From: Poriferisphaera corsica | Lineage (GTDB): Bacteria; Planctomycetota; Phycisphaerae; Phycisphaerales; Phycisphaeraceae | NCBI RefSeq assembly: GCF_007747445.1 | Contig: NZ_CP036425.1 | Span: forward strand, 3,580,175 to 3,644,174 | Length of the DNA stretch: 64,000 bases | Direction of reading: 5' to 3' | In this document: one piece after another, positions 7,174 to 16,072 of the stretch | Layout: every line of letters begins with the position of its first letter | Numbering within the stretch: position 1 is the first letter of the stretch | Notes under the pieces: model-generated | Database searches by the model: none | Told to the model about the DNA's origin: nothing | The model's input: the letters and a program-made list of their open reading frames with translations, nothing else | Position numbers and translations under genes: made by a program

Positions 7174-8085
7174 TTAACCTTCGATTGGCATGTGGATTTC
7201 AGTGATGAGATCTTCGGGTGCAGTGGTAGCGGGGTCGGTGACATAGATTTCGAAGGGTGGTTGGTTACGGGGTGTATGTCCGGAGTTGGGGAGCCATGAG
7301 CCGTAGAATGCGTTGTAGGTTTCTTTGAGTTTGTGGTATGGGCCACGATGTACTGCGACGGCGTATTTACCTGCGGGGACGGTTTGAAAGCCGATATCAT
7401 CGAAAGGTTTAAAGTCGGACGAAACGGATGCACAGATGTCTGCGCGGAGCTTTTCAGTTTCGGTGGTATCGGGATCGTCGTGATAGATGCCTAGAGAGAT
7501 GGAATCATTGGGTTTGAGTTTTTGTTGAGCGAGGGTTTGCTCGAGACGGCTGAAGGTTTCGCCGACACCCATGTAGTCGCCGATATGGCGGAGGTAGGCA
7601 ACGGGGATTGGATCAAGATTTTTGATTGATACTTCCACGTGAATCTCCTTATTGAAAAGGTGTATATAAGAAAGGGAAGGACGTCCTCCCTCGAAGTTAA
7701 TATTCATTCGGGTGAAGGGGTTAGCTTTGATGGTGTTGCGAAGCGTTGAGGGGGTGAAGCCGAAATGCTGGCTGAAGGAACGCGTGAAGGATTCGTGGGT
7801 GGAGTAGTGCGCGGCGAGTGCGATATCTAGGATGGTGAGGTCTGTGTGGATGAGCTGGTTGTAGGCGCGTTGGAGACGCGCACGTCGGATGTGCGCTTTG
7901 AATGTTTCACCAACGATTGAGGTGAAAATACGGTGGAAGTGGTAGGGTGAGAAGTAGGAGAGGTCAGCAAGAGTTTCGAGTGAGAGGTCGGCATCAAGGT
8001 TGTTCTCTATATATAGAAGTGTTGTGAGGATGCGCTGGTGGTACTCTTCACGGGTGATGCTCTTAGAGGCTGGTGCTGCGTTCAT
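7174..8085 (-). CDS. AraC family regulator with C-terminal GyrI-like domain
   Basis: A transcription factor of 303 residues. An AraC-type double helix-turn-helix fills residues about 12-120 (LSLETLADLSYFSPYHFHRI, then LDIALAAHYSTHESFTRSFS). A GyrI-like effector domain follows from about 148 (VSIKNLDPIPVAYLRHIGDY to FEIYVTDPATTAPEDLITEI). The layout matches Rob/BltR-like regulators, which sense small molecules and often control efflux or stress genes. The stand-alone GyrI protein downstream is a sequence relative and could share or buffer the ligand. It is divergently placed from the ABC ATPase gene. Confidence 0.9.
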   Translation of the reverse strand: MNAAPASKSITREEYHQRILTTLLYIENNLDADLSLETLADLSYFSPYHFHRIFTSIVGETFKAHIRRARLQRAYNQLIHTDLTILDIALAAHYSTHESFTRSFSQHFGFTPSTLRNTIKANPFTRMNINFEGGRPSLSYIHLFNKEIHVEVSIKNLDPIPVAYLRHIGDYMGVGETFSRLEQTLAQQKLKPNDSISLGIYHDDPDTTETEKLRADICASVSSDFKPFDDIGFQTVPAGKYAVAVHRGPYHKLKETYNAFYGSWLPNSGHTPRNQPPFEIYVTDPATTAPEDLITEIHMPIEG

Positions 8086-8368
8086 GATTGGTCTCTGTGT
8101 GTTACTGGCTTCGTGATCAATGACACGTTTGATTGAACAAGAGGGAGGATATCAGGGCTGATGTCGAGGGTCTTGATGTTTTTTGCGGTATTTTGGATTT
8201 TGCAGAGGAAGTGTGCTTGAAGAAGATAGCGGAAGGATGGTTAGGATTGTGTGAAGATTATGGTGGGTGTACGGGGGTTGTGATAGATTGATTCGTTGGA
8301 TTTCAGGGGGACAGCGGCTGCACGTTTGGGCGAAGGAAATGGTTACTAGAAAAAAAGGTAAGTGCATT

Positions 8369-9460
8369 ATGATCCCAATTTCAATACAAGGTTTGCGGAA
8401 ACATTTTGGTACGACGAGGGCGGTGGATGGGATTGATCTGGAGATTGGAGCGGGAGATCTGTTCTTTTTGCTTGGGCCAAGTGGTTGTGGAAAGACGACG
8501 TTGCTGCGGATGCTGGCGGGTTTTACGGATCCGACAGATGGGCGGATTTTGTTTGGCGAGCGGAATGTCACACATGAGGCGGCGAATAAGCGTGATACGG
8601 GGATGGTGTTTCAGGGATATGCGCTTTGGCCACACATGACGGTGAAGCAGAATGTGGAGTTTGGATTGACGGTTGGGAAAAGGAAGGGGAAATATAGTGC
8701 GGCAGATCGGAAGGTTAAGGTGGACGATGCATTGGGGATGGTACAGATTGATCAGTATGCCGATCGGAAGCCGAACCAACTGTCGGGCGGGCAACAACAG
8801 CGTGTAGCATTAGCGAGGGCATTGGTGATTGAGCCGGATGTGATCTTGCTGGACGAACCGCTGTCGAATCTGGATGCGAAGCTGAGGTTGGATATGCGAA
8901 GTCAGATACGGGAGATCTGTAAACGGGCTGGAATTACAGGGGTTTATGTGACGCATGATCAGAAGGAAGCGTTGTCGATGGCGGATGGGATTGCGGTATT
9001 GCGGGATGGAAAGGTGATGCAGACGGGAAGCCCGAGAGCGTTGTATGAACAACCACGAACGCGATTTGTCGCAGACTTTTTGGGTGAGACTAACTTTGTA
9101 CAAGGTGAGGTACTGGGGAGTGAGAATGGGAGAATGGTGATAGATACGGCACTGGGAAGATTGCATTCGAGCAGTTATCCGACGGATATGCCGACAAAGG
9201 GGAATGTGACGTGTTCGATTCGGCCTGAGGCGATGATGCTGGATCATCGCGGTGAGTGGGGGGGATCGACGGGCGAGAATATGTTCGGTACGGCACAGAA
9301 GCATGTGGTGTATTTGGGGGAAATGGCTCAATACCGGCTGCTTGCGAGCGAGCAGGTTGAGATGAAGGCATTCGAACTGAACCCGAGACTGATGGATGAG
9401 CGAGCAGAGAAACTGAATGCGCGGGTAGACCCTGCGGATGTGGTGGTGTTGGCAGATTGA
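8369..9460 (+). CDS. ABC transporter ATP-binding protein, PotA/FbpC/UgpC type
   Basis: The ATPase of an importer for polyamine, iron, sugar or a similar solute; 363 residues from the ATG at 8369. It has Walker A GPSGCGKT at residues 36-43, a Q-loop in GMVFQGYALWP, signature LSGGQQQRVALARAL, Walker B VILLDEPLSNLDAKL and the H-loop VYVTHDQKEAL. A C-terminal TOBE-like domain follows. The frame is open upstream to 8267, but homology begins at 8369 and AAAGGTAAG precedes that ATG. No permease or binding-protein gene is adjacent, so it must serve a transporter encoded elsewhere. Confidence 0.9.
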   Translation: MIPISIQGLRKHFGTTRAVDGIDLEIGAGDLFFLLGPSGCGKTTLLRMLAGFTDPTDGRILFGERNVTHEAANKRDTGMVFQGYALWPHMTVKQNVEFGLTVGKRKGKYSAADRKVKVDDALGMVQIDQYADRKPNQLSGGQQQRVALARALVIEPDVILLDEPLSNLDAKLRLDMRSQIREICKRAGITGVYVTHDQKEALSMADGIAVLRDGKVMQTGSPRALYEQPRTRFVADFLGETNFVQGEVLGSENGRMVIDTALGRLHSSSYPTDMPTKGNVTCSIRPEAMMLDHRGEWGGSTGENMFGTAQKHVVYLGEMAQYRLLASEQVEMKAFELNPRLMDERAEKLNARVDPADVVVLAD

Positions 9461-9488
9461 TAGGAAGAAAATCGTAAAACAGCACGCG

Positions 9489-9517
9489 AAAGACCTGCCG
9501 AGCAGCAGGTCTTTTTT
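9489..9517 (+). terminator. Rho-independent terminator after the ABC ATPase gene
   Basis: A perfect 10-bp stem AAAGACCTGC/GCAGGTCTTT with a six-base loop, running into a T tract at 9512-9517, 29 bases after the stop codon. Confidence 0.88.
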
Positions 9518-9557
9518 CATGGCCTCAGGTCATCTAAAAGGGCCTTACTTGCGATTT

Positions 9558-9752
9558 TTCGTATTATTTGATCAATATTTTACGAATTACTACATTATCA
9601 GAGGCCTTATTGGGGAAAAATATCGTTTACACGGGGGTTGTGGAGGCCGAATAATAAAAAATATTGGGATTTTAGGGGGTTGGCTCTTTTCAAAAGTTTT
9701 TGTTTCAGTACGATATCCGGATCGTTATATAACTTTCGATACGTTTTTCGTA
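9558..9752 (+). promoter_or_regulatory. Candidate Lrp-type operator cluster upstream of ald
   Basis: The AT-rich leader has repeated TTCGTA/TACGAA half-sites: 9558-9563, 9581-9586 and the dyad TACG-TTTTT-CGTA at 9740-9752. ACGAT-ATCCGG-ATCGT at 9710-9725 is another inverted repeat. An Lrp/AsnC gene lies directly downstream of ald. Actinobacterial ald genes are controlled by the Lrp-family AldR, so these are plausible binding sites. This is inference. Confidence 0.35.
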
Positions 9753-9771
9753 CATATAAGGTCATAAAGTT

Positions 9772-10893
9772 ATGAAAATAGGAACAGTAACCGAGATCAA
9801 GACACATGAGTATCGTGTGGGTCTGACACCCTCGTGTGTGAAGGCGTATGTTGGTCGCGGCCATGAAGTGATGGTTCAGCAGGGTGCGGGTGATGGTGCT
9901 GGTTTCTCAGACGAGCAATACATCGAAGCGGGTGCGACGATCGCGCCTGATCGTGAGACGGTTTTTGCGGAAGCAGAGATGATCGTCAAGGTTAAAGAGC
10001 CTCAGCCAGACGAATGCAAGCTATTTCGTGAGGGACAGTTGCTGTACACGTACTTGCACCTGGCTGCGGACGAACCTTTAACGACGGCATTGCTTGAGAA
10101 GAAGGTTCAGGGCGTAGCTTACGAGACGATTGAAACGGCCAATGGTGGGTTGCCATGCCTTCGTCCGATGAGCGCGATTGCTGGGCGTCTTTCGATTCAG
10201 GAAGGTGCAAAGTACCTTGAGAAAACATACGGTGGCCGGGGCGTGCTGCTTGGCGGCGTGCCTGGTATCGAGCGTGGCAAGGTTGCTGTGATTGGTGGCG
10301 GCGAGGTCGGTTTGAATGCTGCGAAGATGGCAGTTGGCTTGGGCGCTGAGGTGACGATTCTTGATATTTGTGCAGATCGTTTGGCATATTTGGATGACAT
10401 CTTTGGTGGCCGCGTGACGACGCTGTACAGCAATGCGGGGAATATCGAGAAGGTCATCAAGGAAAGCGACCTGATTGTGGGAGCGGTATTGCTTCCGGGC
10501 AAGAAGGCTCCACATCTGATCAAGCGTGATCAGCTTAAGATGATGAAAAAGGGTGCTGTGATTGCTGACGTTGCGGTTGACCAGGGCGGTTGCATTGAGA
10601 CAACGAAAGCGACGACGCATAGTGATCCGATCTTTGTTATTGATGATGTGGTGCACTACTGCGTGGCGAATATGCCGGGTGCTGTTGCGAGAAGCTCAAC
10701 GCTAGCATTGACGAGTACAACATTGCCATACGGTTTGCTGTTGGCGGATAAGGGCCTTGAAGAAGCATGTAAAATATGCAAGGAACTGTTGCCAGGCGTA
10801 AACGTGCTGGAAGGCAAGTGCACTTATGAAGGTGTTGCAGAAGCTTTTGGTTTAGAATACACGCCAGTTGAGAAAGTTTTGTTCAAGAACTGA
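9772..10893 (+). CDS. ald: Alanine dehydrogenase
   Basis: NAD-dependent oxidative deamination of L-alanine to pyruvate and ammonium, or the reverse. At 373 residues it is full length. It shows the N-terminal [20 protein letters not shown], catalytic Lys75 (VKVKEP) and His96 (TYLHLA), a Rossmann motif [15 protein letters not shown] near residue 172, and the conserved [28 protein letters not shown] and LTSTTLPY segments. It is followed 59 bases later by an Lrp/AsnC regulator, the usual partner. Function is secure. Confidence 0.97.
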   Translation: MKIGTVTEIKTHEYRVGLTPSCVKAYVGRGHEVMVQQGAGDGAGFSDEQYIEAGATIAPDRETVFAEAEMIVKVKEPQPDECKLFREGQLLYTYLHLAADEPLTTALLEKKVQGVAYETIETANGGLPCLRPMSAIAGRLSIQEGAKYLEKTYGGRGVLLGGVPGIERGKVAVIGGGEVGLNAAKMAVGLGAEVTILDICADRLAYLDDIFGGRVTTLYSNAGNIEKVIKESDLIVGAVLLPGKKAPHLIKRDQLKMMKKGAVIADVAVDQGGCIETTKATTHSDPIFVIDDVVHYCVANMPGAVARSSTLALTSTTLPYGLLLADKGLEEACKICKELLPGVNVLEGKCTYEGVAEAFGLEYTPVEKVLFKN

Positions 10894-10952
10894 GCTAAGC
10901 AGCGCAACTGAGTCAGTATTGATAATCATGGGTTGAAGAATGGAGCCGCGTT

Positions 10953-11387
10953 ATGGTCCCTGACGAAACGGACTGGAAAATCACAGAGATTCTGAGGCAG
11001 AGCTACGAATCGAACAATCAGATTGCGAGACAGTTAGGTGTTTCGGAAGGGATGGTTCGCAAACGTGTGCAAAGGCTGAAAGAGGCTGGGATTCTAAAGG
11101 TGCGTGCACTGATTAATCCGGATGTTTTGGATAATCAGCAGGTGGCTGTGATCGGGGTGAACGTGAAAGAATCAAGATTGCTTGATCAGAAGGCGAGTGA
11201 TATTTCAGATTTGGACTGCGTTTTGTCCGTTTCGGTTGTATCTGGACGTTATGATCTTTTGGTTGAGCTACTAGTTGATTCGAATCGCGGGATGGTCCAG
11301 TTTTTAACCGAGACGCTGCCACAGGTCGATGGGATCTCTGCGACCGAGAGTTTTTTATTGCTGAAAAGTTATAAAAAATATGTGTAA
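10953..11387 (+). CDS. Lrp/AsnC family transcriptional regulator
   Basis: A 144-residue feast/famine regulator. An N-terminal winged helix (DWKITEILRQ to NQIARQLGVSEGMVRKRVQRL, residues about 5-50) is followed by a RAM-like effector domain with the typical VSGRYDLLVELLV segment. GGAG lies nine bases before the ATG. Its position right after ald suggests it senses alanine or another amino acid and controls ald, and perhaps the catabolic genes beyond; that target assignment is inference. Confidence 0.9.
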   Translation: MVPDETDWKITEILRQSYESNNQIARQLGVSEGMVRKRVQRLKEAGILKVRALINPDVLDNQQVAVIGVNVKESRLLDQKASDISDLDCVLSVSVVSGRYDLLVELLVDSNRGMVQFLTETLPQVDGISATESFLLLKSYKKYV

Positions 11388-11399
11388 TTATGGCGGCGC

Positions 11400-11469
11400 A
11401 GCCGTATGATACGGCTAAGGTTCTATAACTTAAAAAATAAGCGAGCAGTCGATGAAAGTTGGCTGCTCG
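11400..11469 (+). terminator. Two hairpins downstream of the Lrp gene
   Basis: AGCCGTA-TGA-TACGGCT at 11400-11416 is a perfect 7-bp stem 12 bases after the stop codon. CGAGCAG/CTGCTCG at 11442-11469 is a second stem. Neither has a strong T run, so they may terminate weakly or protect the mRNA end. Confidence 0.4.
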
Positions 11470-11682
11470 AATTAAAATAATTTGTATTCGGTTTGGTTTT
11501 TATATTTAAAAGAATAGTCGACATTAGTTTTGGAGATTACTAATGGCGATGGTGTTGTCGAAAAATTGATTTAACTAGTTACTTGTTTCGCGCGGCGTTA
11601 GCCGGGCTTGTTTTGTTGTGTTCAGTGAGTGAGCTGAATGCGATTGGTGTTGCAATTCACATTGCATGCATGGAGAGATCAT

Positions 11683-12486
11683 ATGAGAGACGCACATGAA
11701 CTATTGGCTAAATTATGGGAAAATTACAGCAATTTGATACCACAGGCAAAAGAGATTCACGGGCTTTTGGAAGCACGTGGCGATAAGGTTGCGAATGATC
11801 ATATTGCATTACGAACTTACAATGATCCACGGATTGGAGTTGAATCGCTAGCTAAATATTTCGAGCGTTTTGGCTACAAGGCTTGTGGTGAATATGAGTT
11901 TAAGGCAAAGAAATTACGAGCCAAGCATTTTGAGCACGAAGATCCTGATTTGCCATTGGTATTTATTAGTGAGCTTAAGACAGAAGAGTTTAGTGACGAA
12001 TTACAATCGGCGGTCAAAGGATTTGTCGATCAAATTAAAGATGAAGATTATGCCCGCGATGATTTCCCATGTATCGGCAGGCCATGGGATGTTTCACATG
12101 AGACATATTTGAAATTGGCTGATGAATCTGAGTACGCGGGATGGATGGCGGCATTTGGTTTTAGAGCAAACCACTTTACGGTGTACATCAATGCGCTATC
12201 ATCGATGAAAAGCCTTGAAGAAATGAATCAGTTTTTAAAGGATAATGGCTACCCACTGAATACGAGTGGTGGTGAAATCAAAGGTACGCCTGAGATGCTT
12301 TTAGAACAGAGTTCGACACTGGCAGATAAGGTTGAAATTCCATTTACTGATGGCAAGTTTGTGATTCCATCGTGTTATTATGAATTCGCTCGTCGATACC
12401 CGAAGCCGAATGGTGAGATATTCACTGGTTTTGTCGCCCAATCTGCTGATAAAATCTTTGAAAGTACGGATAGGCAAAAAGCTTAA
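11683..12486 (+). CDS. DUF1338 family protein, 2-oxoadipate dioxygenase/decarboxylase-like
   Basis: Resembles the HglS/YdcJ family of Fe(II) enzymes that convert 2-oxoadipate to 2-hydroxyglutarate in lysine catabolism. The candidate metal ligands are His in NDHIALRTY (residue about 38), His in ANHFTVYIN and Glu in YYEFARRYP. At 267 residues it is a short form; HglS is about 460. The ATG at 11683 is preceded by GGAGAG, while the longer frame starting at 11638 lacks support. It lies between alanine dehydrogenase and AST-pathway genes, which fits amino-acid catabolism. The substrate is inferred. Confidence 0.75.
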   Translation: MRDAHELLAKLWENYSNLIPQAKEIHGLLEARGDKVANDHIALRTYNDPRIGVESLAKYFERFGYKACGEYEFKAKKLRAKHFEHEDPDLPLVFISELKTEEFSDELQSAVKGFVDQIKDEDYARDDFPCIGRPWDVSHETYLKLADESEYAGWMAAFGFRANHFTVYINALSSMKSLEEMNQFLKDNGYPLNTSGGEIKGTPEMLLEQSSTLADKVEIPFTDGKFVIPSCYYEFARRYPKPNGEIFTGFVAQSADKIFESTDRQKA

Positions 12487-12512
12487 TCCACAATATCCAC
12501 AGATAGACATTT

Positions 12513-12550
12513 AACAACCTGCAGCCTAAAAGCTGCAGGTTGTTATTAAT
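12513..12550 (+). terminator. Terminator after the DUF1338 gene
   Basis: A perfect 13-bp stem AACAACCTGCAGC/GCTGCAGGTTGTT (12513-12525 and 12532-12544) with a six-base loop and an AT-rich tail, 27 bases after the stop. Confidence 0.8.
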
Positions 12551-12676
12551 TTAGTTTAAATCTTTATGGTGCAATAAAAACATTGCAATACAACTTGTAC
12601 GATTTTCGCACGCGCAATATTTGATTCTTGTTTTTATGTTAATTCTATGATATTTAATCGCCGCTATAGATTCAGA

Positions 12677-12694
12677 ATTGTCAATTCTGACAAT
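12677..12694. promoter_or_regulatory. Small palindrome between convergent genes
   Basis: ATTGTCA-ATTC-TGACAAT is a perfect 7-bp dyad in the gap between the DUF1338 and astD terminators. It lies in no promoter-like position for the flanking genes, so its role is unclear. Confidence 0.3.
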
Positions 12695-12727
12695 ACGAAT
12701 TTCGATCTATTATTGTTAATTTAGGTA

Positions 12728-12765
12728 GTTAAAAAAGTAGAAGCTCGCGGAATGCGCGAGCTTCT
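12728..12765 (-). terminator. Terminator for the astA-astD unit
   Basis: The 11-bp stem AGAAGCTCGCG/CGCGAGCTTCT (12739-12749 and 12755-12765), read on the minus strand, runs into a six-T tract at 12731-12736. It follows the astD stop by about 45 bases. Confidence 0.85.
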
Positions 12766-12808
12766 GGGATGGGGGTGGTGTGGGAAAATTATTATACAAC
12801 AATCATGA

Positions 12809-14269
12809 TTAAAAACCAGTCCCTACGATTGTTTTTTCTGGGATTGATATAGAATTTGCTTCAAGCGATGCAACGGGGAAAGCACAGTAATCCGCGGAGA
12901 AAAATCCGGCAGGTCGGTTGTTTCCAGATTTCCCGCAACCACCAAAAGGGAAACGTCCGGATGCACCCGTAGTTTGCCGATTCCAATTAACAATACCGGC
13001 TCGGATTTTGCGGTAGAAGCGTTTATAGTTATCGGGGTTATCAGAGAGCAGTGCGGCGGAGAGCCCGTATGCGGTTGCATTCGCGGCGTCAATGGCGGCG
13101 TCAAAGTCGGGAACACGAATGACTTTAAGAAGAGGACCGAAGTGCTCGGTATCAGTGATCGTTTTAAGTGGGGTTAGATCAATGAGGCCTGGTGTTAAAA
13201 GAGCTGGCGATGCTTCGTGCTGCTGCATTGTAACGAGCGGGGTTGCGCCGTCAGCAATGTACTGATCTTGAGCCTTGAGCATATTTTGCGCGGCTTCGAT
13301 ATCGATGAGCGGGCCGAAGAATGGAGCGGGGTCAGCGTTCCATGCCCCAATGTTCATTTTGGGTAGGTGCTGGGCGAGTTGATCAATAAATTGATCGCCT
13401 TGTGCGGTTTGAGGGACGATGAGCCTGCGTGCACAGGTACATCGTTGACCGGTAGTGATATATGCTGACAAGAGGGTGTGATAAATTGCGGCCTTGGTAT
13501 CGGCAGATTCGTGGACGATGAGCGGATTGTTGCCGCCCATTTCAAGAGCGACGATTTTTTCGGGATGATCTGCGAGCAGTTGGTTGATGGCACGTCCGAC
13601 ATTGTATGAGCCGGTAAAAAAGACGCCGACGATATCGGGGTGAGTGATCAGTGCTTTGCCAATCTCAGCGGCTCCGTGAACAAGATTAACGACACCTGCA
13701 GGGAGGCCGGCGTTATGCCAACAGCGGATCATTTCTTCGCCAATTAGTGGGGTTTTCTCAGATGGCTTGAAAACAATTGTGTTACCTGCGAGGAGAGCAG
13801 GGATGATGTGACCGTTGGGCAGATGACCGGGAAGGTTGAACGGGCCGAGAACGGCACACGGGCCATGCGGCTTGTAGCGGGTAATACCTTGCGCGTCGCC
13901 GACTGCGAGGGTGAGTTCGGCGAGACGTTCCTTGTGGGCATCAAGAGCAAGCTGAACCTTGGCGACCATACGATCGGCTTCCATGGTTGCTTCCCATAGC
14001 GGCTTACCTGTTTCTTGAGCAATAATTTGCGAGATTTTTTCGAAGTTTTTTTCGAGTTCTGCTTTGTATTTGAGGACGTATTCGAGACGCTGCTCAAGTG
14101 TGAGGTCTGCCCAATCAGGGAAGGCATTTGCGGCTGCGGTCACGGCGTGATTGACTTGATCTGGGGTTGCGTATTGGCCGTCCCAGATGGGTGTATTTTC
14201 GAATGGTGCGATAGACTGGAAGGCTTCGCCCTGCCCTTCTAACCATTGATTAGCAATAAATTGAGTCAT
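12809..14269 (-). CDS. astD: Succinylglutamate-semialdehyde dehydrogenase
   Basis: NAD-dependent oxidation of N-succinylglutamate semialdehyde in the arginine succinyltransferase (AST) pathway. The 486-residue aldehyde dehydrogenase has Lys168 (VFKPSE), Glu243 (ALEMGGNNPL) and nucleophile Cys277 (TTGQRCTCARR). The AST-specific C-terminal signature GKSGNNRPAGFFSADYCAF separates it from other aldehyde dehydrogenases. It lies 86 bases downstream of astA and ends at a strong terminator. No astB, astC or astE is present nearby. Confidence 0.95.
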   Translation of the reverse strand: MTQFIANQWLEGQGEAFQSIAPFENTPIWDGQYATPDQVNHAVTAAANAFPDWADLTLEQRLEYVLKYKAELEKNFEKISQIIAQETGKPLWEATMEADRMVAKVQLALDAHKERLAELTLAVGDAQGITRYKPHGPCAVLGPFNLPGHLPNGHIIPALLAGNTIVFKPSEKTPLIGEEMIRCWHNAGLPAGVVNLVHGAAEIGKALITHPDIVGVFFTGSYNVGRAINQLLADHPEKIVALEMGGNNPLIVHESADTKAAIYHTLLSAYITTGQRCTCARRLIVPQTAQGDQFIDQLAQHLPKMNIGAWNADPAPFFGPLIDIEAAQNMLKAQDQYIADGATPLVTMQQHEASPALLTPGLIDLTPLKTITDTEHFGPLLKVIRVPDFDAAIDAANATAYGLSAALLSDNPDNYKRFYRKIRAGIVNWNRQTTGASGRFPFGGCGKSGNNRPAGFFSADYCAFPVASLEANSISIPEKTIVGTGF

Positions 14270-14355
14270 GATGTTACTTGAACCTTATGAATAAAATGGT
14301 GGCGTGTGATTTCTTCTGTATTGTTGCCGATAGATCGTGGGTTGTTGATAAGGGT

Positions 14356-15399
14356 TTACGGTGTTTTTTGTGTGAATGCCGGCCGAATAGGGGCAACACG
14401 AACGTTGTCGCCAACTGAGAGGCGTAAAGCGTCCGCAATTTGTGGGTCGAGTGTGATATGCTCATCGGCAGAAAAATCGACATAGGCCTTGCCGGAACGG
14501 AACGATGGCGTGTTGGAAGCGATGATGTAGTCGGTAGTTGTGTTTTGTGTGGGTGCGATCTTATCAACGATGACGGTTGAAGATTCGCGAAGGGTACGGA
14601 TTTTATTGCGTTGACAGGTGTATATGGGGCCTGCTTCAAAGATATCGATTAGGCCAGAGAAAATAAAACCCTCTTGTTCGAGCAGACGGCGTGCGGGGAC
14701 GGTATTGCGGTGAACCTCGCCGATGACCTCTTGAGCGGCTTTGGGGAGCGTGGCTACGTAAATAGGGTGCTTGGGCATGAGATCTCCGACGAAGGATTTG
14801 TCGAAGACAGATTGGCGTGAGGCTTCGAGGAAATCAATATCGAAGAAGTGCTGACTAAGCGCATCATAGAAAGGGGAGCGGCCATTGGGATCAATGACGC
14901 CTCGCAGAGCGGCGATGATCTCGGGGTCGAAATGGGTGGGATGCTCAGACATGAAGAGAAAGCGAGAGAGAGAGAGGAGGCGGCCGTTGCCGGATGAGCG
15001 ATAGGACTCATCGAGAAAGAGTGAGCAAATCTCACAGGGGCCATTGTGTTCGGCGTATGGGTGGAGGGTGCGTATTTCTTTTTGGACGCCGATGAAATCG
15101 GAGCGTTGAACGCCGGTTTTCGTGCGGAACGCGTAGAAGGGTTCGAAGCCTCCGACTTTAGGAACGATACCGGATGTGCCGACGATGTTGCTGGTTTCAA
15201 GGTCTTCCATGACGAACATGAAGGCTTCGCCGGGAGTGGGTTTGTAATCGATACGTTCGAAGCCTCGGATTGAATCTTCGACACGTTTTGCGAGGTAATC
15301 GGGGTCTTTAGTGAGAGATGTCATGCCAAAATCGGCTTTGGATACGAGGTCGACAAATTGTTCGGTGTCGTGTCGTTCGATGGGGCGAATGATAACCAT
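14356..15399 (-). CDS. astA: Arginine N-succinyltransferase
   Basis: Transfers succinyl from succinyl-CoA to arginine, the first AST step. It shows the family's MVIIRPIERHD start, SGIVPKVGGFEPFYAFR, CEICSLFLDESYRSSGNGRLLSLSRF, EIIAALRGVIDPNGRSPFYD and IDIFEAGPIYTC segments. I begin at the ATG at 15399, where homology begins; the frame is open 22 codons further. At 347 residues it matches the family's usual length of about 340-350. It heads an astA-astD unit. Confidence 0.95.
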   Translation of the reverse strand: MVIIRPIERHDTEQFVDLVSKADFGMTSLTKDPDYLAKRVEDSIRGFERIDYKPTPGEAFMFVMEDLETSNIVGTSGIVPKVGGFEPFYAFRTKTGVQRSDFIGVQKEIRTLHPYAEHNGPCEICSLFLDESYRSSGNGRLLSLSRFLFMSEHPTHFDPEIIAALRGVIDPNGRSPFYDALSQHFFDIDFLEASRQSVFDKSFVGDLMPKHPIYVATLPKAAQEVIGEVHRNTVPARRLLEQEGFIFSGLIDIFEAGPIYTCQRNKIRTLRESSTVIVDKIAPTQNTTTDYIIASNTPSFRSGKAYVDFSADEHITLDPQIADALRLSVGDNVRVAPIRPAFTQKTP

Positions 15400-15568
15400 A
15401 TTCAGAAAGATCCTGAGTAAGCAAAAAGAATGAATGTGTTCAGAGCGTTTTCCGTCACCACTCACTCATTGAGTCATCGATCGATAAAGAAAACGAAGTG
15501 TTTTCGTAGATTAACGACTAAAACTTTCGACTCCAGCCCTATGAGTGATAATGTAACTGACTCTAGGT

Positions 15569-15829
15569 GTGGGTTCGCGCTTGGCTGATGGTGTATTTGC
15601 AGATAGCGATCACGTGGAATTGAATCGGTTTGCCGAGGAAATGAAACAGGCAGTGTTAGGTCAAGTTGTTGATAGATCGCTTGTGCTGGCGGCCATCAAA
15701 CCAAAAAAACTGGCACACCGTGTTGAGGAATATTATACAAGACTTCAAATTAAAGCGGCAGTAAAAAACAGGGATAAGATGAAGATATATGGCTCGCAAC
15801 CCACAACACAAAAGATTATAAGATCTTAA
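15569..15829 (+). CDS. Possible small hypothetical protein
   Basis: An 86-residue frame with a GTG start and no clear ribosome binding site. The composition is protein-like, with alternating charged and aliphatic residues that could form amphipathic helices, but I recognise no family. It stands alone between astA and the Tad-like operon. It may be a real small gene or a remnant. Confidence 0.3.
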   Translation: MGSRLADGVFADSDHVELNRFAEEMKQAVLGQVVDRSLVLAAIKPKKLAHRVEEYYTRLQIKAAVKNRDKMKIYGSQPTTQKIIRS

Positions 15830-16072
15830 TTTTCAAGTATTTGCTTACTATGGGAGCCTAGATTGACAGGTCGTCGGGGTACGTGCGATATGGAGTAATT
15901 GGCTTGTGCGTGAAATAAACGTTTGAGCAGTACGTCATATTTAGTAGAAGGTGTCATACGTTGTGGGATTATCGGGATGTGTATACGTGCAGAGGTGTGG
16001 TCGTAGCCGATAATATGGTGAGACGATGGGTGAACTTGGTTGAGGTTGGCGAAAATACAGTCAGGATGGACG

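Noticed and set aside
6852-7433. A long in-frame extension that would make the GyrI-like protein 348 residues
   Set aside because: The extension overlaps the AraC gene in another frame, has no homology and is Pro/Thr/Ser-rich like shadow frames. A strong ribosome site marks the ATG at 6851.
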